Assembly: GCF_002382885.1 (NCBI RefSeq)
Contig: NZ_NWVL01000004.1
Span: 1 to 64,000 of the forward strand
DNA length: 64,000 bases
Reading direction: 5' to 3'
DNA from: Streptomyces sp. WZ.A104
GTDB taxonomy: Bacteria; Actinomycetota; Actinomycetes; Streptomycetales; Streptomycetaceae
Of the stretch, positions 23,243 through 32,200 are shown in pieces (position 1 is the stretch's first letter; the number at the start of each line of letters is the position of its first letter). The position numbers and the translations under genes were made by a program. Below the pieces are notes generated by a model. It saw only the letters and a program-made list of their open reading frames with translations. It was not told where the DNA came from and made no database searches.

Positions 23243-26200
23243 TCAGATCGCGAGCGTGGTCAGCTCTGCGACGCGGGCGCGTAGCCGCTCCAGTTCGCCG
23301 CCCGGCGCCGCCGGCGGTTCCTGGACGTCGGCGGGCACGGCGTCCGGCGGCACGACCGTGGGGAGGATGACTTCGTCATCGCCCAGAACGATGCCCCGGT
23401 CGTTGAGCGCGGGACTGAACTTCATCAACGTCAGCCTGCTGACCGGCCCCGCGCACAGCCGTTCGATCGCCGCTGTCAGCTCGTCCGGCTGGATGAGCGG
23501 AGCCTGCGCTCCGACCACCGCGCCCCGCTCCGACTCGGTGGGTGCGTTGTTGAAGCAGTAGCCCAGGTTCAGCACCTTGCCGGCAGTGCCGTAGCGGCGT
23601 TGCACCGTCAGTGCGAACGAATCGAGGAACGTGCAGGCTGCGGCGTAGTTCGCCTGCTTGATGGCTTTGAGGTAGGAGTTGATCGAGGACAGGAACAGTG
23701 CGAAATCGAGCGAGTCACCGCCGAACACCTCCATGCACCGGACGCTCGCGTCGACCTTGCCGCGCAGCACGTCCTCGAACTGAGCCTCGCTCATCCGGGC
23801 CAGGCTCGCCCCCGAGAACACCAGGCCCGAGTGGATGACGCCGTGCACCGCGCCGAACCGTCGTACGGTCTCGTCCTTCGCCGCACGCAGGGACGCGAGG
23901 TCGGTGGCGTCGGACCGCAGGTACAGCGGCGCAGGCCCGTCCGCGCCGGTCGCCTGGGCGACAGCGGCTTCGACCCGCGCGTCCTGCGGCCTGCGTCCGA
24001 GCCACACGACCTGGGCGTGGTACCGGCGGATCAGGTACTCGCTGATGACCGTGCCAAGGGCGCCCGCCCCGCCGATGATGACGTAGGTGCCGCCCTGCCG
24101 CAGCCGGGACGACGTCGGCGAGGCCGGCTGAACAGTCATCAACCGCTGCCCGTGCCACCGGCCGTCCCGGTGGATACGCAGGTCGCCGTCCGTATCCGCG
24201 GGCAGGTCGAGCACCGCGGCGAGTGACGGCGCGGCGTAGTCCTCGACGTCCGCCACCCGCACCCGCCAGAGCGGGTACTCCTTCGCAGTCGACCCCGCGA
24301 GGCCTGCGACACCGGCGTGCGCCGGGTCGACGGCCTCGGACTCATGGACGGCGTGCGCCCGCTCAGTGATCAGGGTCAGGCCCAATGAGCGATCGCCGTA
24401 CCCCGCCGCCAGAAGAGCTTTCACCGTGCGGAAGGCGTGCAGCGAGCCGCTGGACTGGCCCTCGACGACGCTCGCACCGGACCGGTCATCCACGGCGCTG
24501 GGCGCCACCCAGATCAGATGGTCGAGTTCCGGGACCGACCGGAGGGACGTCTCCAGGTCCTCGTCCGTACTCCGCGACGGGTCCGCGACCACGTGCGCGC
24601 CGGGAAAGCGCGCGGTGAGAACGTCCCGCCCCTGCCCTGGGGACGCGATGACGCCCACCGATTCGGAACTCCGCGGCCACGTCGCGGATTCCGTCCGCTG
24701 AAGGGGATCCCACACCGGCACCAACGTGGCGACGCCGTCCGCCGGGTCCGGCGTCTGCTCGGCTCGACGCCCTGCGATGCCCCGCAGACGCAGGCACACC
24801 GTGCCGTCGTCGGTCGCCAGGTCGATGTCGATCCGGTCCGCGCCGCGCACGTCCTCGGCACGACGTATCAGGGCCCACATGGTGGTCGCGCCGGGGGCGA
24901 GGACCTCGGCCGACTTGATGCTGAACACCAACCCGACCCGGTCGTCGCCGTCGAGCAATCGCATGCACTGCATCGCCGAGTCCACCAGCGCCGGGTGCGG
25001 GACGAGGCCGTCCGTCGTTCCTGACGCCGTGCCGGGCAGCCGTAGTTCGGCCAGCACCGCGTTGTCGTGGCGGTGCACCGCCACGACCCCCTGGAACGTG
25101 GGGCCGTAGACGATGCCGCGATCCCGCCACTCTGCGTAGAACCGCCGGGGGTCGAACGCGGTGGGCCGGAAATCCCGGAGCAGCGCGGGCAGATCGAGCT
25201 GCGGCTGCGCAGCCGTCGGCTCCGTGGCGGACACCTCGCCCTGGCAATGGAGTACGGGCTCGTCTCCGGCGGACTCCGTGGAGGACACCGTGAACCGGGT
25301 GACGTCACCGTCGGCGCGGAGGTCCACCCGCAGTGCTCGCGGCGGCCCCGGCACCGAGAGAGGTCGCAGGAAGACGACGTCGTGCAGGCGGACCGCGTCG
25401 CTCGGGGCCCGCCCGGCCGCTGCGGCGGCCCACCGCAGATACATGGCCCCCGGGGCGATCCCGGTTCCCCGCACCTGATGTTCACGCAGGTAGAACTCGT
25501 CGCCGGTGAGGACTCCCCCGTCGGGCCGCGGCCCGTCGTCCGCCGCCGCGCGGATCGGCAGCGCATAGCGTTCCCCCTCGAAGGGGTAGCCGGGCAGCGG
25601 GACGCGGCGGTAGCGGCTGTCTCGGAACAACTCGGCGAAATCCGGTGCCTCACCGTCGAGGAACTGCTGGGCGAGTGCCCGCAACCCGGAGTCTGCGCTC
25701 TGCGGCGGAACGTCCCGCCCGCAGAGCCAGGCAGTGCACCGGCTTTCCAGGTCCGCGATATCCCGGACCACACTCGCCCATCGATGCCGCAGGTGCCTGC
25801 GGCCGAGCAGAAGTGTGTGGCTCACGTCGCCGACATCGAGGTCCGGGTGCTCGCGGCAGTGGTGCGCGAGCCGGACCACCTGTTCGCGCAAGGCGTGCTC
25901 CGTCGCCGCCGACAGCGCGATCAACCGGGCCCCGTCCTGCCTGCTCCGCGGCGGCGGAGGCGGCTCCGATGGCTGCTCGATGACAGCGTGGGCGTTGGTT
26001 CCGCTCGCGCCGAGCGACGTGACCGCGGCGCGCCGCTTGCCGCCTTCGGGCACGGCCCACCGCCTGGGCTCCGTGTGTACGAAGAACGGGCTGCCGGCCA
26101 GCGTGACACTGGAGTTCGTCGCGGTGTGGTGGGGCAGACCGGGGATCACCTCGTGCCTCATCGCCAGCAGTGCCCTGATGACGCCGATCACACCGGCCGC

Positions 26201-29200
26201 GGCCTGCGCGTGGCCGATGGAGGCCTTTGTCGAGCCGAGCGAGCAGAACCGCTCGGCGTCCGTGAAGCCGCGGAACGCGCGATCGAGCGCCCGGAACTCC
26301 ACCGGATCGCCGAGCTTGGTTCCGGTGCCGTGTGCCTCGACCAACCCGATCCCCGCGGGGTCGATTTCGAAGTCCTGATAGATCTGCCTGATCAGCCGTT
26401 CCTGCGAGGTCCCGTTCGGCGCGGCGATCCCGTTCGTCGTGCCGTTGTGGTTGATCCCGATTCCACGGATCACGCCGTGGATGTGGTCGCCGTCCGCCTC
26501 GGCGTCCGAGAGCCGTTTGAGGATCAGCGCACCGACTCCCTCGGCGGGCACGAATCCGTCGGCCGTCTGGTCGAACGAACGGCACCGGCCCGTCGGGGAA
26601 AGCATCCCGGCCCGCGACGCCGCCAGATACAGCCGCGGCGAGTTCTGGACGTAGACCCCGCCCGCGATCGCCGTGGTGACCTCGCCCGCCCACAGCGCCT
26701 GACACGCCAGGTGGAGGGAGACCAGCGAGCTGGAGCATGCGGTGTCGACCGCGATCGCCGGCCCGTGCAGGTCCAGGTAGTACGCGATGCGGGACGGCAC
26801 GAGCGAGTTCATGTTGCCCCACAGTGCCTGGCCCGGGTAGTCGGAAGGCCCCGTCAGGTCCAGGTAGTCGCCCGCGGCGCAGCCCACGTAGATACCGCAC
26901 CGGTCGCGGTCGAGCGACTCGCCCGCGTGGCCCGCGTCCTCAAGCGCCCGCCACGCTTCCTGAAGGAACAGCCGCTGCTGCGGCTCCATGTAGACGGCCT
27001 CTGCACCGGAGATCCCGAAGAAGAGCGGGTCGAACTCGTCGACGCCGTCCAGGAGACCGCCGTCGAGGCAGACGCTGCCCAGCGACGCGAGGTCCCAGCG
27101 GGACACCTTCGAGACAGCATCCCGGCCGGAGGCCAACAGGTCCCAGAACTCGTCGACGTCCCGGGCGCCCGGGAACCGGCCGCTCATGCCGACGATCGCG
27201 ACGGGCTCCCGGCCACGGCCCGGCGGCCCGGATACGGCGGACGGCCCGGATACGGCGGACAACTCAGGTACGGCGGGCGCCTCGGGTACGGCGGACAGCT
27301 CAGGTACCGCGAACGTCTCCGGGGCCACGGACGGGCCGGGTACCACGGACGGCCCCGGTACCGCGGCCAGGACGGCGGCGCCTTCCTCGTCGACGATGAA
27401 CCGCGTCAGCCGCCTGATCGACGGGTTCTCGAACAGCACGCTCGGATCGAGGTCAGTGCTCAGCGACTCGTTGAGCCGGTGCACCAGGGAGACGCCGGTG
27501 AGCGAGTCCAGTCCGTAGTCGGCGAAGGGCTTGTCGGCCGCGAGCTCATCCGCGGTCAGCTTCAGCGTTTCGGCGAGGATCCGCTCGACGGTCGCGCGGA
27601 CGTGCTCCTCGACCGAAGCGGACCCGGCAGGCCGCGGATCCCGGCGCGGGAGGGGCGAACCGGCGCGCGCCAGCAGTACCTGCTGGCCCAGGTCGCGGGC
27701 GGGCTCCGCCAGCAGGTCGACCGTGTCGAACCCGCACTCCCGCAGCACTTCGCGCCACGAGTTCGCGGACAGCGCCGGTCCGCCCTGGATACGCCTTCCG
27801 TCCGTGAACCGCCACCACCCTTCGAGAAGCCCGAAGGTCAGATGCGACCACCAGTCGTTCCGGGCGAGTTCGTTGATTACGAGGACTCCGCCGGGCCGCA
27901 GCAGTGCTCTGGCGTGACGCACTGCCTGCACGATGTCCTTGGTGGCGTGCAGGACGTTGTTGGCGATGACGATGTCGTAGTCGCCCACCGCGAGTCCCTG
28001 TGCCCCGGGCTCCCGCTCCACGTCGAAGGTCGTGAAGGACAGATACGGCACCTGACCGGCGAACCGCCGCTCCGCGTCGATCAGGAACGCCTTCGAAACG
28101 TCCGTATAGCGGTACTCAGCGAGGTCGTGGCCCGCCAGTTGGGCGAAAACGCGCTCGCTGGTGCTGCCGGTGCCCGCTCCGATCTCCAGCAGCCGGATTC
28201 CGTCGCGACGGGCGTCCACCTCCGCGCGCACCGCACCGGCCGTCACGTCGTTGAAGTAGTCGGCCGTCGCGTTCCCCCGGTACGCCGGTTCCACCAACTC
28301 GAACGAGCCGCCCGGGAACATGACCGCCGTGGCCTTCGTCCGCCCGGACAGGATCGCGGGCAAGGCCTCGATCATGCGCTCGGTCAGGCCGGTCTTGGCC
28401 GCCAGCTCCGGATCTCCGGCATGGGCGTCCTTCCACGCACGCCAGGTGCTCCACGCCTGTTCGAGGCCTGGCGCACTCTTCCTGGGCGCCACGAACTCGC
28501 CCTCACGCACAAGTTCTCCGCGGCTCAGCAGCACGGTCACCGTATGGTCGAGCCACTGGGCGAAGGACGGTGTGATGCTCCGCCCGATCAGGTCGTGACG
28601 AACGGGCGCGTCGAAGAGCCCCGCCGCCACGAGCTGTGCGAGCACGAGCGGGCGCGAGAGGCTGTCCATCTCCTCTGTGGCGGACGTGCGACCGGAAAGG
28701 AACGTCTCGACGCTCTCCGGCCTGGCCGCGGCCACGAGCAACGATTCCGCGTCGAGCGGGTCAGTGGCCCGAGGAACCGGCACCGCCTCGGCAGCCGGCC
28801 AGTACCGTTTCGCAGCGAACGGGTACGTCGGCAGGCTCACCCGCACCGGCGGATTCGCGCCGTGGCAGGCGTGCCAGTCGACGTCGATGCCGTTGACCCA
28901 CAGGGGCGCGATCTTGTCCCACTCCCCGTGTTCGAGCCACCCGGCGACCAGGTCTCGCAGCTCCCCGGGGCGATCGAAGAGGCCGAGCAGCATGTCCTCA
29001 GGCCGTCGGGCCGTACCTTCGAACACCGTTCCGCGCGCCCCGCGCCCGACGTAGTCCTGAAGGGTTGCGATCAGCCCGTCGACGTCGTTCGCGACGAAGA
29101 CCACTCGTTCGGCCATCGCCCGCCGCCCGACCTGCAGCGTGTAGGCGAGCGACGCCAGATCGCCGTGCGCGTCCCGGTATCCCGGCAGGAACTCCAGGAG

Positions 29201-32200
29201 CTGCCGCGCGAGGACGCCGAGCCGCTCCCCGTCACGGGCCGAGAGGATCACCGCTTGGGAGCCGGGGAGTCCGGCGGACCGCGCACCGGTCGGCGCCTGT
29301 TCCAGTACCGCGTGCACGTTGGTGCCGCCGATCCCGAAAGAGCTCAGTCCCGCCCGCGCGGGCTCCTCGCCGTCCAGCGGCAGATTCCGGTCGGCCACGA
29401 AGAACGGCGAATCGTCCCAGTCGATCTCCGAGCTCGACACGTCGCAGTGCAGGGTCCGCGGAACCTGCCCGTGCTGCAGGGCCAGGGCCACCTTGATGAG
29501 TCCGGCGATCCCCGCGGCCGCGTCCAGGTGGCCGATGTTGCTCTTGACCGAGCCGATGCCGCAGTACTGGCTGCGTGCCGTGTAGTGGCGGTACGCCTCG
29601 GTCAGAGCCGCTACCTCGATGGGATCGCCGAGCCTCGTGCCCGTGCCGTGCGCTTCGACGTAGCTGATCGTCGACGGGTCCGTGCCCGCCTTGTCCAGCG
29701 CCTTGCGGATCACCTCGGCCTGGCCGCGCACACCGGGCGCGTAGAACCCTGCTTTGTCGCCGCCGTCGTTGTTCACCGCGATGCCGCGGATCAGGCAGTA
29801 GATGTGATCGCCGGCCGCGATCGCCTCGCTGGCGCGCTTGAGGACGACCACACCGACGCCTTCACCGCCGGACATTCCGTCGGCGCCGTCGGCGAACGCG
29901 CGGCTGCGCCCGTCGCTGGAGAAGTTCAGGCCCGGCTGGTGCACGTATCCCAGTTCCCCTGCGGAGAACAGGCTGGCCGCGCCGACGATCGCCTGGTCGG
30001 CATCGCCGGTCAGGAGTCCCTGGCAGGCGACGTGCACCGCGCTCAGCGCCGAGGAGCAGTTGGTGCTCACCGCCATGCTGGGGCCGCGCAGGCCCAGCTT
30101 CGTGGAGATCATCGTGGGCACCGTGCCGCCTTGGGCGAACAGCCACGCGGCGTAGGTCTCGGAGCTCGCCAGGACCCGCGGGCCCGTCGCGTTCGCCATC
30201 AGAGCCGGGAGCAGGGCCTGGTAGAAGTTCGTGCTCGTGGACGTGGTGACGCTGGTCTCGGGAACGTCCTCCGGGCGGTAACCGGCGTCCTCCAACGCCT
30301 GCCACGCGTGCTGCAACAGCAGGCGTGCCTGTGGGTCCATGAACTCGGCGTCGCGGGGGGAGATGTCGAAGAACGCCGCGTCGAACTCCGCCCTGCCGTC
30401 CACGACCGACCGCTGCGGCACGTATCCGGGTCGGGTGATCATCTCCTCCGGCACTCCGAGCGTGCGCAGTTCCTCGACCGACCATGACGTGCCGCCGCTG
30501 TGTCCTTCCACGAGCGCGGACCAGAATGCGCGGTGGTCCACGGCTCCCGGGAACCGGCAGGAGATGCCGATCACCGCGATCGAATCATCGAGCGAGGCGT
30601 CGTCGGCCGCCGGAGTGGCATGGCGGGGATCAGGTCGCTGCTCGGCCTCGGCGGGCTGGGCCGCGGGTGCCTGCCCGGCAGGCAGCAGCCCCGTCAGGTG
30701 TCGGGCCATCGTGGCGACGGACGGGTGGGCGAAAACGCTGGTGGGTCGCAACGAGCAGCCGAACTCGCGGTTGATCTGCTCCACCGCTTCGATGGCCGCG
30801 AAGGAGTCTCCGCCGATGTCGAAGAAGCCTGCGGCACGATCGATATCACGCGTGCCGAGCACCCCTTCGAAGATCCCGCGCACGGTCCGCTCGATGTCGA
30901 GCGCGGCCACCGGGCTGTCGCCGGCCGGGAGCGGCACCGTCCCGGCGGCCTCGGTCAGCTTCGCCCGGTCGACCTTGCCGTGTGCCGTGAGCGGGAAGGC
31001 GTCCAGGGCCACGAATGCGGCGGGCAGCATGTAGGCGGGGAGGGTCCTGGCGAGTTCCGCGCGCAGCAGTGCGGCGTCGACCGGCGCGTCCCCGTTCCCG
31101 GTGTAGTAGGCCGTGAGCCTGTCCGACAGGCCGGCATGCTCAAGCAGGACGACGCTTCGGCCGATCTCCGGGCGGGCGTTGAGAACCGCCTCGATCTCAC
31201 CGGGTTCGATGCGGTGGCCGCGCAGTTTGACCTGGTTGTCCATCCGGCCCAGGACGACGATCTCGCCATTGGGCAGTCGGCGCGCGCTGTCGCCGGTCCG
31301 GTACAGCCGTCCGGGCGCGAACGGGTTGTCCAGGAAGCGCTCGGCCGTCAACTCCGGCTTCCGGTGGTAGCCCAGGGCGACCCCGTCGCCTGCGATGTGA
31401 AGCTCGCCGGTTACGCCCACAGGCAGGGGACTCAGGTTCTGGTCGAGAACGTAGAGCCGGGTGTTCGCGATGGGGCTGCCGATGGTCACCGGCTCCTCAC
31501 GGCGCAGCCGCTTGGCCGCTGACCAGATGGTCGTCTCCGTGGGCCCGTACAGGTTCCAGGCCTCGCCGCGCGCCACGAGTTGGTCCTTCAGGCCGTCGGG
31601 CAGCGCCTCGCCGCCACACAACACCTTGACGCCCTCGGTGTTCTGCCACCCGACGCGCACCAGCATGGCCCAGGTCGCCGGAGTGGCCTGCATGATGGTG
31701 GGCCGCCAGTCGGCGACCTTCTCGGCCAGCAAGGTGGCATCGGCGGCCGTGGCCGATTCACAGACGCAGACCTGCCCGCCGGTGATCAGCGGGAGGTAGA
31801 GCTCCAGGGCGGCGATGTCGAAGCTGTGCGTGGTGACGGCCAACAGCCGATCGTTGGACGCCACTCCCAGCGTGTGCGCCATGGCCAGCAGGAAATTGGT
31901 CAGCGCCGCGTGCGGAACTACGACGCCCTTGGGCTTCCCCGTGCTGCCGGAGGTGTAGATGATGTAGGCGGCTTGGGGTGTCGAGGCCGACGAGTCCGGC
32001 GCAGCGGCGGTCCTCTCCCCCGCCGTTGCCCATGCCTGGGGGACCTGATCATCCTGGCGGTCTGTCGGGTACAGTCCCGTCTTCGGCGTCGCCACGGCCG
32101 CCAGCCTGTCCATCACCGCCTCATGGCAGATGACGAGTTGCGCGCCGCTGTCCTCGACCATGTAGGAGAGGCGTTCGGTCGGCAGTCGGTCGTCCAGGGG

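Noticed and set aside
27225..27366. CRISPR-like repeat array
   Set aside because: Units are 18 bp, contiguous with no spacers, degenerate and in frame inside a PKS gene.
25067..30487. 1806-codon plus-strand open frame opposite the NRPS-PKS gene
   Set aside because: Mirror frame of KS, MT and DH domains on the minus strand; no homology, no ribosome site.
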